This document shows, piece by piece, positions 17,182 to 26,252 of a stretch of DNA of 64,000 nucleotides (position 1 is the stretch's first letter; every line of letters starts with the position of its first letter). The notes beneath the pieces are model-generated. The model had not been told where the DNA came from. It was given only the letters and a program-made list of their open reading frames with translations, and ran no database searches. This DNA comes from CAYREE01 sp964423225. GTDB lineage: Archaea; Altiarchaeota; Altiarchaeia; IMC4; SCGC-AAA252-I15. The stretch covers positions 1 through 64,000 of the forward strand of contig CAYREE010000001.1 in the NCBI GenBank assembly GCA_964423225.1, in the 5' to 3' direction. The translations under genes were made by a program, and so were the position numbers.

Positions 17182-17918
17182 CGTGTAAGAATCATCCTCA
17201 AGAGAAATTTAATATTGCCGATCGTGTATCTTTTCCATAGTCTTCCCGGATGTGTGATAAGCCGGTGAACCCATTCCAACCATAAGCGACCAACCCATGA
17301 GGGTGGATATGGATTAACGCCTGCAAGATAGTCGAACAATCCTCCCACACATATTATTGCATCTAAGTCTAGCTTATCCTTGTTTTGATACGCCCATTTT
17401 TCCTGGAGAGGGGATCCCATGCCAACTAGAAGGATACTGGACTTTGACTTATTAATCTTATTTATCAGAACCGGTAAGTCATCTTCTTTAAAGAATCCGT
17501 TGTGAAATCCTGTGATATTTGCACTGTATTTTTCAGATAATTTATCCGCTGCCTTTGAGATGACATCATCACTTGCACCAAGCAAAAAAATTCCTGATTC
17601 CCCTAACTTCGATACAAGGAGGGGTAGTGTATATGTCCCGGAAATCCGATGCTCCTTCAGCCTCCTTCCATGCAATAAGGCGGCAATATACACTCCGACT
17701 CCACCATTGTATACTAAGTCAGCTTTTGAAAACACAGCCTTGTATTCATTGTCTTCGAAGAAAATATTGATTTTGTGCGCGTCAAGATAAAAAACCAGGC
17801 GACCATTTTTCTTGCCGAGATATGATTTTATCTGCTTTATAAAATCCTCGCGTGTATTATCATCAATAAAAAGATCCGGGGTTATATACACCCTATTTGA
17901 CGTTGTCTTTGCATTCAT
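17178..17918 (-). CDS. WecG/TagA/CpsF family glycosyltransferase (GT26)
   Basis: The 246-aa product carries the GT26 hallmarks: a central TLPLL helix, FLLGASDDV, the VGMGSPLQEKW motif, GGLFDYLAG and the conserved C-terminal WVGRLWLEWVHRLITHPGRLWKRY helix region that binds the membrane. These enzymes add the second sugar (for example ManNAc or ManNAcA) to a polyprenyl-diphosphate-sugar. That is the step after the phosphoglycosyltransferase encoded at 14078 in the same operon. It is the first gene of that minus-strand operon, divergent from 17958. Confidence 0.92.
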   Translation of the reverse strand: MNAKTTSNRVYITPDLFIDDNTREDFIKQIKSYLGKKNGRLVFYLDAHKINIFFEDNEYKAVFSKADLVYNGGVGVYIAALLHGRRLKEHRISGTYTLPLLVSKLGESGIFLLGASDDVISKAADKLSEKYSANITGFHNGFFKEDDLPVLINKINKSKSSILLVGMGSPLQEKWAYQNKDKLDLDAIICVGGLFDYLAGVNPYPPSWVGRLWLEWVHRLITHPGRLWKRYTIGNIKFLLRMILTR

Positions 17919-17957
17919 GACTGGATGATTAATATATGCATATAATCATTTTATATC

Positions 17958-19832
17958 ATGCTCTACTCCATTTTAAGTGCCATATTATTTTTCTTCTTAT
18001 CAGGATTCCTCTTTGAACGAGTTTTTTTCAGGCACAAGAACATATGGGATATTGTATGGTTTTCAATCTCATCAAGCATCGTGTATTCAACATTCATATC
18101 CATCATCCTATCACTCATCCTAATGTTAAACGCATTGAATATCCAGATAATACTTTCTCTCACATCATTAATCCTCTACTACTACGGGAGAACGAGTCAG
18201 GGAGGGAAACTTTTTAGTACTAAGAAATGGAATACTGGAAAGGATTTTATTAAACCTGCAACCGTCCTACTTGTGCTCGTCTGCATATTCTACCTCATCT
18301 TTAAAGTACACTACTCTTACACAGGATTAATCCTCAACCCGCATTCAACCAAACCATATTACCAGGTAACAAACCAGTACTATCCATATCCATTACATAG
18401 TGACGAGTGGTCCCATCTAGCACAAGCCATCTTTTTCATGGAAAAGAACGGGTTCACTGCTGTGAATCCATATTATGCCTGGGCTAAAAACGATTTAGTT
18501 GAGGGTGGATTCCTACAGTTTGGACATCACGCATTCCTTGCAGCAGTCTATCTGATGACGGGGATAGAACCAATATTCTCATACAGATATCTGGCAGCAA
18601 GCTCAGCATGCCTTATAGCACTCGCATTGTATTTTCTGCTTAAGGAACTCGGATACAAGCATTATACAAGGATATTCGCAATGATCTTTTTCACAAGCAT
18701 AAGAAGCAATGTTAACGTGCTTGGATTCTGGTTCTACATACCCTCTACCGCAAGTTTCTTCTATATACTCACTGCAATCTATTTCCTATTAAAATCCTTC
18801 AAAGACAAAAGAATGGCAGTCCTATCACTGATAGCATTCTCTTGTAGCCTCACCATCCACGCATCCACAACACTACTCGGATTATCCTGTGCAATAATCA
18901 TCTTATACAACCGTTCCAAACCAATTAGTGGATTGAAGTCAAAGCATATTGCATATAGCCTTCTTCTCATACTGCCATTCATCATATTCCTCTATATAGC
19001 ATACTCGAACCTTGGAGGTATAGAAAAAGCCATTGACTATGGGATAAAACGAATCATCTTCGTGAACGAGGGGGGAATCAAAGACTACTATTGGAACATA
19101 ATCTCCTTTTACGGTAATTTAGCTTCAATGCTTGCGATAGTTGGAGGCATATATGCCATTAGGAAAAAAGAGGGTAGATTCTTCATATACTGGTCTATCA
19201 TAGGTTTGATACCAATCATAATATATGGGTTATTCGGATTCTCGATCCTAATACGACAGCAAAGAGCGTTCATATTTACTTTGATAGGCATATCAGTCTT
19301 GTCTGCAAGGGGACTTACAATAGTATTGGATTATGCCTGGATTCTCTCGTCAAAAATTATCAGAAATGATCAGGGGGGAAGGATACGATCTTTTCTAAAT
19401 GTTCTGTTAGTTATGATAATCATTAGCTCTATATTCAATGGGTATTATACGGTCGAGAAGAAGAATTATGTATTGTATCATATATTGGAGGACCGGCATT
19501 ACGATGCGATAAAACATGTTGGAGAGACTTATGGTGGAGGCAATATTGTTTTCACCGATGCATTAGCATCTCTTGGATTATATCCAATCTCTAAGAATTA
19601 CGCTGTTGACATCGTCAGCTCTAACCTCTATTCGAGGATGAAATCATTTGGGGGAAAATGGTTGAAGAATGACTGCACGTATAAGAGATGGGCTATGAAA
19701 CAATATAATGTAACTTTAACTATAGTGGATTTTAAAGTAGATTGTAGATTCTTGAAACCAGTCTATGAAAAGGAGGGTCTAATCATATACGAGGCGAATT
19801 TCACTATTAAAGAACCGAGGACTAATGGGTAG
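17958..19832 (+). CDS. Large GT-C-like polytopic membrane protein
   Basis: The 624-aa product has about 12 hydrophobic segments. A long first outer loop ends in HSDEWSH (147-153), an acidic pair in the position of the GT-C catalytic motif. The C-terminal soluble domain (about 510-620) is short. I infer a polyprenyl-sugar-dependent glycosyltransferase from the topology and acidic motif; no closer family is recognised. It is followed after 5 bp by the flippase gene, so the two form one transcription unit. Confidence 0.7.
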   Translation: MLYSILSAILFFFLSGFLFERVFFRHKNIWDIVWFSISSSIVYSTFISIILSLILMLNALNIQIILSLTSLILYYYGRTSQGGKLFSTKKWNTGKDFIKPATVLLVLVCIFYLIFKVHYSYTGLILNPHSTKPYYQVTNQYYPYPLHSDEWSHLAQAIFFMEKNGFTAVNPYYAWAKNDLVEGGFLQFGHHAFLAAVYLMTGIEPIFSYRYLAASSACLIALALYFLLKELGYKHYTRIFAMIFFTSIRSNVNVLGFWFYIPSTASFFYILTAIYFLLKSFKDKRMAVLSLIAFSCSLTIHASTTLLGLSCAIIILYNRSKPISGLKSKHIAYSLLLILPFIIFLYIAYSNLGGIEKAIDYGIKRIIFVNEGGIKDYYWNIISFYGNLASMLAIVGGIYAIRKKEGRFFIYWSIIGLIPIIIYGLFGFSILIRQQRAFIFTLIGISVLSARGLTIVLDYAWILSSKIIRNDQGGRIRSFLNVLLVMIIISSIFNGYYTVEKKNYVLYHILEDRHYDAIKHVGETYGGGNIVFTDALASLGLYPISKNYAVDIVSSNLYSRMKSFGGKWLKNDCTYKRWAMKQYNVTLTIVDFKVDCRFLKPVYEKEGLIIYEANFTIKEPRTNG

Positions 19833-19837
19833 AAAGC

Positions 19838-21307
19838 ATGATGAAAGAAGAGGGTAAAATCTTTGAAAGCGGTACAATCTTATTCTCTGGATTTATTTTC
19901 GCTAAAGTATTGAGCTATCTTTCACTGATAATAATATCCAGTCTTGGTGTAGTAAACTATGGAATCTATTCATTAACACTATCAATAACCTTGTTTTTAA
20001 TTTCATTTGGAGTGCTTGGATTAGGACAAACATTAATAGTTTTTCTGCCGAAATTTACCACATTAAACAGGTTAGATGATGCGAAAGGAATGATCACTGA
20101 TTCAATAACCATATCATTAATAACAGGGATAATTCTCTCAATCAGCCTTTTCATAACCTCTCCGATCATATCTCAGATTTTCACTGGAAGCCAGGTCCTT
20201 ACACCATATCTTAGAATAGCAGCCCTCATAATCCCTGTAGATATTTTATCAAGAGTCCTTGGAGGTGCGTTTCTAGGACTAGAAAATCCAAAAGATGTGT
20301 TCAAGTATCAACAGATAATAAATGGTATAGGAAAGTTATCAGCCTACATATTGGTCGTGACTATTGGCTATGGTGTCGGAGGTATCCTCTTCTCTTATTT
20401 CATTATTGGATTCATAATCCTGATTTTTTATTTCAAGAGGCTGAAAAAATGTTTTAACGTTTTGCAAGACCATAGTGTAAAATCATCCCATGATATCAGG
20501 AGACTATTAACCTTTTCCCTAACACTAATCCCTTTTCTCATGATATACCAATTAATTGATGTTACAAACAACTCCATGGTAACAGTCTACTTGAGTCTGC
20601 ATGATGTTGGACTGTTTAACCTTGGTCATTCCATAGCATTCATCCTAGTATCATTTTCCTTCAGCTTCTCCTGGGGTCTTTTACCAAGAATATCAAATAA
20701 GCTGGCGTTAAGAAAGGATCCTTCCACCATCATCCAGAACACCAACAATATTGTGCTATTATTTTCAGCCATAATACTATTAGCACTCGTCTTATTCCCA
20801 ATGGAGATAATCTCCATACCCTTTGGCGCCTCATTTTTAGGAACCTGGGTGATTCTCCCGACAATCGGATTAGCTTATGTGTTTGGCTCATTATTCAACA
20901 TTCATAGCACGATTCTTCAAGCATATAATAAGACAAAAAACCTGATGGCATACTCAATCCTTGCAGTAGTCTTTAACGCATTATTAAATTATTATCTGAC
21001 CCCGGCCCTAGGGATTAGAGGGGCTGCATTAAGTACTATGATAGCATTATTTAGTGCATTCATTATCTCATTTATCCACTCATGCATCCTTATCGATAAA
21101 AAAACATTTAATAGAAATTCAATCAATATACTTGGCCTTACACTCCTTTTCCTTTTTTCTGGATTTGTATTAAAGAGTGCTGTCCCTGCTTGGATGGTTT
21201 ATTTCTTGATGATCCTCATCCCCGCAACTTTTGCGATAATCACTGTCCCACAGACATCGATAAAAGAAAGTATGAGTTCATTGATCTTCTTTAGGTCTAA
21301 CAAATAA
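19838..21307 (+). CDS. Wzx-like polysaccharide/lipid-linked oligosaccharide flippase (MOP superfamily)
   Basis: The 489-aa protein has around 14 hydrophobic segments in the two-bundle MOP arrangement: N-terminal FESGTILFSGFIFAKVLSY, a GxFLGLENPKDVFKYQ loop and a later GLAYVFGSLFNIHSTILQAYNKTK segment. These match Wzx/RfbX flippases, which move polyprenyl-diphosphate-linked oligosaccharides across the membrane. It is downstream of a GT-C gene and convergent with the O-antigen-ligase-like gene, overlapping it by 30 bp. Confidence 0.88.
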   Translation: MMKEEGKIFESGTILFSGFIFAKVLSYLSLIIISSLGVVNYGIYSLTLSITLFLISFGVLGLGQTLIVFLPKFTTLNRLDDAKGMITDSITISLITGIILSISLFITSPIISQIFTGSQVLTPYLRIAALIIPVDILSRVLGGAFLGLENPKDVFKYQQIINGIGKLSAYILVVTIGYGVGGILFSYFIIGFIILIFYFKRLKKCFNVLQDHSVKSSHDIRRLLTFSLTLIPFLMIYQLIDVTNNSMVTVYLSLHDVGLFNLGHSIAFILVSFSFSFSWGLLPRISNKLALRKDPSTIIQNTNNIVLLFSAIILLALVLFPMEIISIPFGASFLGTWVILPTIGLAYVFGSLFNIHSTILQAYNKTKNLMAYSILAVVFNALLNYYLTPALGIRGAALSTMIALFSAFIISFIHSCILIDKKTFNRNSINILGLTLLFLFSGFVLKSAVPAWMVYFLMILIPATFAIITVPQTSIKESMSSLIFFRSNK

Positions 21308-22678
21308 CAATCCTGCGAAAGCCCAGTAGATTATCTGCACTGTTGGTTTGAATGTTATGTTAGTCGTCATACTGCTGATCAAAAGTCCGATAGTCAGGGC
21401 AATAAATGATGCGGCGTAAAACCTGTATTCGTTACCAACAAGATATAATAAAAACGCTTTTTTCAGTAGATAGTAGTTTAGGATAAGGTATAATGAAAGA
21501 CCTATGAAGCCAGTATATGAGATCAATGCAAAGTAGATGTTGTGTGGTTCAGAATGTCGGTGGAATCTCTTCTCAGTCTCCACCTCAAAACTCTTCGTTC
21601 CCCATCCAAAAAATGGTTTTCCGAAGAGCATGTCAGACATATATTCCCAACGATTCATGCGAAACTGTAGTGTGGATGCCGCACCTTTCTTCGCAAAGAT
21701 GTCTACAAACATCAAATGCACGTCAATTAGAACAGCAAATAATATCATAAAGAGGATTAGATATAACACCATCCTCTTTTTTTCTAAAAAAGCATATACC
21801 AATGAGGCGACTGCAAACGAGATCAGAGACACTCTAGTCTTCGTAAGATAAAGGCTTAAAATATATAATGCTAGGACTGGTAGGAGAACATGCTTTTTCT
21901 CTCTTAGTATGTATGCTGACACAATGAATGATAGTATCATTAAGTAACTAGCATAATTGGCGGGACTTGTAAAGGTTCCAAGGATCCTGTTTTTCCTATA
22001 CTCATCGTCAAATGATTGTTGGACTGGAAGAACATTCTCAGAATATATCCTCCGAGCATCATATAGACCGACAACACCAGTATACTGTAAGAATCCATAC
22101 ATTAAGGGTATCATCGAGGTTATAACAAGCATTAGGACAAATACATGCAACCAGTTTCTCCCAAGCATTTCACGTGAAAGCAAGAATACTGCGAGAAGAC
22201 TCGACATCCTAAGGACTTCCTTCAATCCAAGCAGGAGATTCGTGGACTGGATTAGGCCCGCGGCCACGACGAGTATGAGCAGTGCAAAAGATATTGAGAT
22301 CCCATCGGAGAAGGGATTGATCCTCTTAGAATAGAAGTGCAAGATCATTAGAAGCCCTATGAACAAGGAGAAAAAGAAGTTGATATTCAGGTTTATAGAG
22401 CCTATGACACCCATACTTCCATAGAAGTACCTGTCAACAACTGGTCTGAATGCAATAAGGAGGAGGATGCCAAAGTATGGTTTGACTATAATGGATAGTA
22501 GTATTAGGGAAAAGATGAATACTGTAAAAAGCATCGCGCTAACACTAAACCACATAAGGGATGCTACTATCAAGGAGAATACGCTTGTTAAAAGTATCTT
22601 AGAGTTGATTCCCAAGTAGTTCCTATCAATAAAATCCTTCAAAAAACTGTATATCGCAGATTCAGGCATCAAGTCCAC
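21278..22678 (-). CDS. O-antigen ligase/polymerase (Wzy/WaaL-like) membrane protein
   Basis: The 466-aa product has about 11 hydrophobic segments and a large outer loop holding RMNRWEYMSDMLFGKPFFGWG then RHSEPHNIYF. The R-x3-W, GxG and His-Asn pattern is typical of the O-antigen ligase domain. Such enzymes polymerise flipped repeat units or transfer them to an acceptor. It lies downstream of the DUF4330 gene with a 17-bp overlap, so the two are co-translated. Confidence 0.88.
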   Translation of the reverse strand: MDLMPESAIYSFLKDFIDRNYLGINSKILLTSVFSLIVASLMWFSVSAMLFTVFIFSLILLSIIVKPYFGILLLIAFRPVVDRYFYGSMGVIGSINLNINFFFSLFIGLLMILHFYSKRINPFSDGISISFALLILVVAAGLIQSTNLLLGLKEVLRMSSLLAVFLLSREMLGRNWLHVFVLMLVITSMIPLMYGFLQYTGVVGLYDARRIYSENVLPVQQSFDDEYRKNRILGTFTSPANYASYLMILSFIVSAYILREKKHVLLPVLALYILSLYLTKTRVSLISFAVASLVYAFLEKKRMVLYLILFMILFAVLIDVHLMFVDIFAKKGAASTLQFRMNRWEYMSDMLFGKPFFGWGTKSFEVETEKRFHRHSEPHNIYFALISYTGFIGLSLYLILNYYLLKKAFLLYLVGNEYRFYAASFIALTIGLLISSMTTNITFKPTVQIIYWAFAGLLFVRPKEDQ

Positions 22679-23855
22679 CGAGGGAGACTATTTGACCGGC
22701 AACATCGAGCTTTTTTGTACGTAATGCAATAGTCCCTCCGATCCTAAGGGGATATTCAATATAGTAGTATTGCCCCCCGATCTCCCTAGCCCTTACAGTA
22801 GCATCTACCACTATATCCTTCAAAAATGGATGCTCGAAATTGAGCTTGCCTTCAGATGGAATGACAAGACCTATCTTCTCTAGGGGTATGTCTGAAGGCT
22901 TAGAAGATTTTCCGATGATTTTCAACTGTGGTCTTCCCACAGGATCAATAAATGTATCGCCAACAATTATGCCATTTACTATCTCAGGTTCAACACCCTT
23001 GACTAACACAGATAAGTTGATTTCCTCCTGTTTATAATCGATTGAATCAGGCAGTATCTCGATAACTATACCATATACATTCATTCCAGGTAATTTTGTG
23101 GTGAACATGTCTCCAGCCTTAATCGGCTCGTGCTTATAGTAGGTCATTCCTTTCCTTGAATTTGTCCTAACATCGAATTGACTGATTATGTTAACCTTGC
23201 TGGATGAAGGCTCGAGAAAATAGTCTGACAGACTTGTTACTGTCCCATGGACGTCTAGTTCAGCGTCTCCAAGATTCAATGAGTTAATGAACCAGTAGGG
23301 TACCTTCCCACAATCTTCAAGATTAGAAGTAATAGATTTGGAGATGGTGCACATCTTAACCAGCATCTTCACATTCTCACTTGAACGAACATAATCCTCA
23401 TACTCATCTACAGTCATAACCTCTTGGACTACTCCGATAATATTCATCGCTGTTAGCTCAGCAACATATTTCTTTCCTGCCTCAAGAAGCTCATTGTCAA
23501 AATATATGCGGTCCTCGTCTTCAACCACCATAGTCTTTAATACAACCTTAACATCTGAAGAACCACCATACTCTCTGATTGAATAATCAACCAACTCGAT
23601 ATCAGTGTTTCCAATCCAATCAACCCGCTTGTCACCTATCTTCAATGAATTGGCGATAAATCGAGGAACCTGCCCGCATTTAACAGGATCAAGCATATTC
23701 GGCCTCGTATCATCCTGGCAAAGCTGGACTATCACATAATATGATTTTTCAGGACCTGACTTGACAAAAGTCTTGAATAGAAGTATACTTGCGATAAGAG
23801 AGAAAACCACTATCAGGATGATAGCCACCTTGTCTATGCGAGTGAGTTTTTCCAT
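22662..23855 (-). CDS. Membrane-anchored protein with three DUF4330-like repeats
   Basis: One N-terminal transmembrane segment (about residues 10-28) is followed by three related modules. Each starts with a hydrophobic V-x-V strand and the phrase (K/N/V)xGD about 25-30 residues later: YYVIVQLC...KIGDKRVD, VKMLVKMC...NLGDAELDVHG, and LSVLVKGV...IVGDTFIDP. This matches DUF4330 proteins, of unknown function, often near exopolysaccharide genes. I chose the ATG at 23855 (397 aa), which has a GGTGG motif about 8 nt upstream; a GTG 12 bp earlier is possible. Overlap with the ligase gene suggests a joint role in polymer assembly. Confidence 0.78.
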   Translation of the reverse strand: MEKLTRIDKVAIILIVVFSLIASILLFKTFVKSGPEKSYYVIVQLCQDDTRPNMLDPVKCGQVPRFIANSLKIGDKRVDWIGNTDIELVDYSIREYGGSSDVKVVLKTMVVEDEDRIYFDNELLEAGKKYVAELTAMNIIGVVQEVMTVDEYEDYVRSSENVKMLVKMCTISKSITSNLEDCGKVPYWFINSLNLGDAELDVHGTVTSLSDYFLEPSSSKVNIISQFDVRTNSRKGMTYYKHEPIKAGDMFTTKLPGMNVYGIVIEILPDSIDYKQEEINLSVLVKGVEPEIVNGIIVGDTFIDPVGRPQLKIIGKSSKPSDIPLEKIGLVIPSEGKLNFEHPFLKDIVVDATVRAREIGGQYYYIEYPLRIGGTIALRTKKLDVAGQIVSLGGLDA

Positions 23856-23895
23856 ATAACCAACCACCGAGTAATTAATAATGTTTTTAATAATT

Positions 23896-23955
23896 AAGTA
23901 CTGTAATTCACACCAGAGTACTAGATATCACACTAGAGTACTAGGTATCATACCA
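23896..23955. repeat. Three imperfect 20-bp tandem repeats at the 3' end of a sulfatase-fold gene
   Basis: Units at 23896, 23916 and 23936 share the pattern (A/G)AGTACT-n4-TxCAyAC(C/T)A. The last two differ at four of 20 positions. The third unit runs into the stop codon and last codons of the gene ending at 23948. The core AGTACT is palindromic. This could be a termination region or protein-binding site, or a slippage product. Confidence 0.55.
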
Positions 23956-25357
23956 GATAACCAAGTCTCCTAAGCTCTTGCATAGTATCCTCGTCTATAG
24001 ATACTTCATCAGTTTCTGTAACATTCTTCATCTTGGAAAACATTAGGTCCAATAATGATTCGTCAAGCTTTTTGTCCTGTCCAAACATATTGTTTTTTTC
24101 TAGGGGATCGTTCTTTAAATCGTATACTTCAAATGAATCCCGGATTTTATTGTATATCAGCTTATGGTCTTTGAACACTACTACATACTCTTTTGTACCC
24201 TGTAAAAGTTCGCTATATGCAGGATAATCTTTTTCTGAACCTATTTTTTCGAATAAAGATATTCCATCAAGTCCAGAGGGTATTGGAATATCCAGAAGAT
24301 CAAGGACAGTCGGCATAATGTCAGTAGACTCGCATGTTTTATCAACAAAAACCTGTTTATCTAATCCAGGATAAGATAGTATCAAGGGTATTCTGAGCAC
24401 CTCATTAAACGACTGGGCATGACCTATATTATATCTCCAGGAATGCGGCCGGTCGGCGAAAGACTCTCCATGATCAGAGATTACTATTATAATGGTCTTA
24501 TCCATAAGTCCGCTTTCCGAAAGCTGTTTGATAAGCCTTGAGAAATCATTATCTAACGTCAGTATTTCCCCATCATACTTGCCTATCACATAATCTATAT
24601 CAGTTTTATTGATTAGACCCTCCTTGAGCAAAGTGTTGTAATACTGGCCGGTTTTCCCAAGGCATTTATTCTGTATAATACCCGTGTAATTTGCGCATAG
24701 GGTTTCATTCTCGTCTTTGTAGACGTCCACTATCCCATCATATCCTTCATCTGTGAAGACATCATACTGTTTTCTCGGAATGTATGGAGCATGAACGCGG
24801 AATGTATGCCAGAAGAGGAAGAATTTCCTGTCTGAATTCCCCTTTATCCAATCTATCATCGACTTGAAATTCTTGCTGAAAGTACCTCCGGTATCGTCAA
24901 AGACATCGAAAGAATGATAGTTGAATAACGTTTTCACATATCCACTGTCAGTAAATGCTGCAGTCGTATACCCATTATCCTTCAGAACCTCTGCTAGTGT
25001 GAGCGTCGAGTTCTTCAACCGTAATGTATCGTTGTAGACACCATGATTACTAGAATAAAGTCCAGTCAAGATAGACATGTGAGAGGGTAGTGTCCATGGA
25101 GAATTTGCATAACAATCCTTGAATACAAAAGCCTTTTCACTGAACCTGTCGATATTAGGCGAAGTATTTCTAGAGTATCCATAGACTCCAAGATGGTCTG
25201 CCCGCAAGGTGTCAAAACTAATTAGGACTACATTATACTCTTGCGGCTCGACAGTTGTGAACATCGCTTTTTCAATGTGAGGAATTGAAAGGAAAAATAG
25301 TATAGATGCCAGGAAAAAAGCGATTAAAGCAAAATATATTTTCCGTGTTGAATTCAT
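23948..25357 (-). CDS. Membrane-anchored sulfatase-fold protein, Thr-type
   Basis: The 469-aa product has an N-terminal transmembrane anchor (about residues 8-26) and an outer sulfatase-fold domain. The metal site starts at LISFDTLRADHLG (Asp49) and includes VISDHGESF; the active-site segment is PWTLPSHMSILTG. The nucleophile is therefore probably Thr89, not formylglycine-forming Cys/Ser, which suggests phosphate ester or phospho-group transfer chemistry on surface glycans. It is divergent from porG, closes the polysaccharide region, and is a distant paralogue of the gene at 14709. Confidence 0.82.
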   Translation of the reverse strand: MNSTRKIYFALIAFFLASILFFLSIPHIEKAMFTTVEPQEYNVVLISFDTLRADHLGVYGYSRNTSPNIDRFSEKAFVFKDCYANSPWTLPSHMSILTGLYSSNHGVYNDTLRLKNSTLTLAEVLKDNGYTTAAFTDSGYVKTLFNYHSFDVFDDTGGTFSKNFKSMIDWIKGNSDRKFFLFWHTFRVHAPYIPRKQYDVFTDEGYDGIVDVYKDENETLCANYTGIIQNKCLGKTGQYYNTLLKEGLINKTDIDYVIGKYDGEILTLDNDFSRLIKQLSESGLMDKTIIIVISDHGESFADRPHSWRYNIGHAQSFNEVLRIPLILSYPGLDKQVFVDKTCESTDIMPTVLDLLDIPIPSGLDGISLFEKIGSEKDYPAYSELLQGTKEYVVVFKDHKLIYNKIRDSFEVYDLKNDPLEKNNMFGQDKKLDESLLDLMFSKMKNVTETDEVSIDEDTMQELRRLGYLV

Positions 25358-25381
25358 GCTACAATATTGTGAATTCCAACG

Positions 25382-25390
25382 TTTTTATAT
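25382..25390 (+). promoter_or_regulatory. TATA box, por operon promoter
   Basis: TTTTTATAT lies 26-34 nt before the ATG at 25416, predicting a leaderless por transcript. No ribosome-binding motif precedes that ATG, which agrees. Confidence 0.6.
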
Positions 25391-25415
25391 GTTAGTACAT
25401 AATACATTCATCACT

Positions 25416-25949
25416 ATGAAGGAAGTCAGGTTTCATGGAAGGGGTGGGCAAGGAGCAGTAACTGCCGCCATGGTTCTTTCTGTCGGAGCATTCGAAGACG
25501 GGAAATACACTCAAGCATTCCCAAAATTCGGTGTCGAACGAAGAGGCGCTCCAGTACAAGCATTCACAAGGATCTCAGATTCATTTATCAGAAGGAAAAG
25601 TCAGGTCTACGAACCAGACTATCTAGTAGTCTTAGACAGCACACTTTTTGGAGCTGTGAATATCACTGAAGGATTCAACAAGGACGGTATGATAATCGTC
25701 AATACGAACATGAGTGCTGAAGAGCTTGGAATCGGCGACTTGAATGTTAAAACCCTCGACGTATCCCATCTTGCAATGGAAGTACTTGGAAGAGACATCG
25801 TAAACACAGCCATGCTCGGAGCATTCGCAGGATTCACAGGCGAAGTGAGCCTCGAAGGACTGATAAAAGGTGTTGAAGGACACTTTTCAGGAAGCATCTT
25901 AGAAAAGAACAAGAAACTCGTAGAAGAAGTTTACAATCAATCAAAGTAA
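25416..25949 (+). CDS. porG: 2-oxoacid:ferredoxin oxidoreductase, gamma subunit
   Basis: This is the gamma subunit of pyruvate (or related 2-oxoacid) ferredoxin oxidoreductase, which makes acyl-CoA, CO2 and reduced ferredoxin, or runs in reverse for CO2 fixation. It begins VRFHGRGGQGAVTAA with the CoA-binding GRGGQG at 8-13, followed by FPKFGVERRGAPVQAF. I chose ATG 25416 (177 aa) because the family starts there and the TATA box fits; a longer frame starts at 25356. It leads a porGDAB operon. Confidence 0.95.
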   Translation: MKEVRFHGRGGQGAVTAAMVLSVGAFEDGKYTQAFPKFGVERRGAPVQAFTRISDSFIRRKSQVYEPDYLVVLDSTLFGAVNITEGFNKDGMIIVNTNMSAEELGIGDLNVKTLDVSHLAMEVLGRDIVNTAMLGAFAGFTGEVSLEGLIKGVEGHFSGSILEKNKKLVEEVYNQSK

Positions 25950-25952
25950 AAA

Positions 25953-26252
25953 ATGAGTGTCGATTTAGGTAAGAAGAAGTTGGGTACGGCAGAGATCACG
26001 ACAGGCTGCGTGCTACCAAGCGACGGATCAACAAAGATGAACAAGACCGGCGGCTGGAGGGCTATGAGACCTGTCACAGACCATGAGAAATGCACTTCAT
26101 GCGGTATCTGCTGGGTATACTGTCCAGACGCATCCAGGGTGAAGATGGATGATGGAAAATACGATTTTGACATAGACTACTGTAAAGGATGTGGAATATG
26201 CGCAGACGTCTGCCCAGTCAAATGCATTGAGATGAAGGTGGAGGAAAAATGA
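25953..26252 (+). CDS. porD: 2-oxoacid:ferredoxin oxidoreductase, delta subunit (2x4Fe-4S ferredoxin)
   Basis: The 99-aa ferredoxin-like subunit carries electrons between PorB and soluble ferredoxin. Two complete 4Fe-4S motifs are present: Cys 47, 50, 53, 57 and Cys 77, 80, 83, 87. The N-terminal extension with GGWRAMRPV is typical of PorD. It lies 3 bp after porG and overlaps the porA start by 4 bp. Confidence 0.96.
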   Translation: MSVDLGKKKLGTAEITTGCVLPSDGSTKMNKTGGWRAMRPVTDHEKCTSCGICWVYCPDASRVKMDDGKYDFDIDYCKGCGICADVCPVKCIEMKVEEK

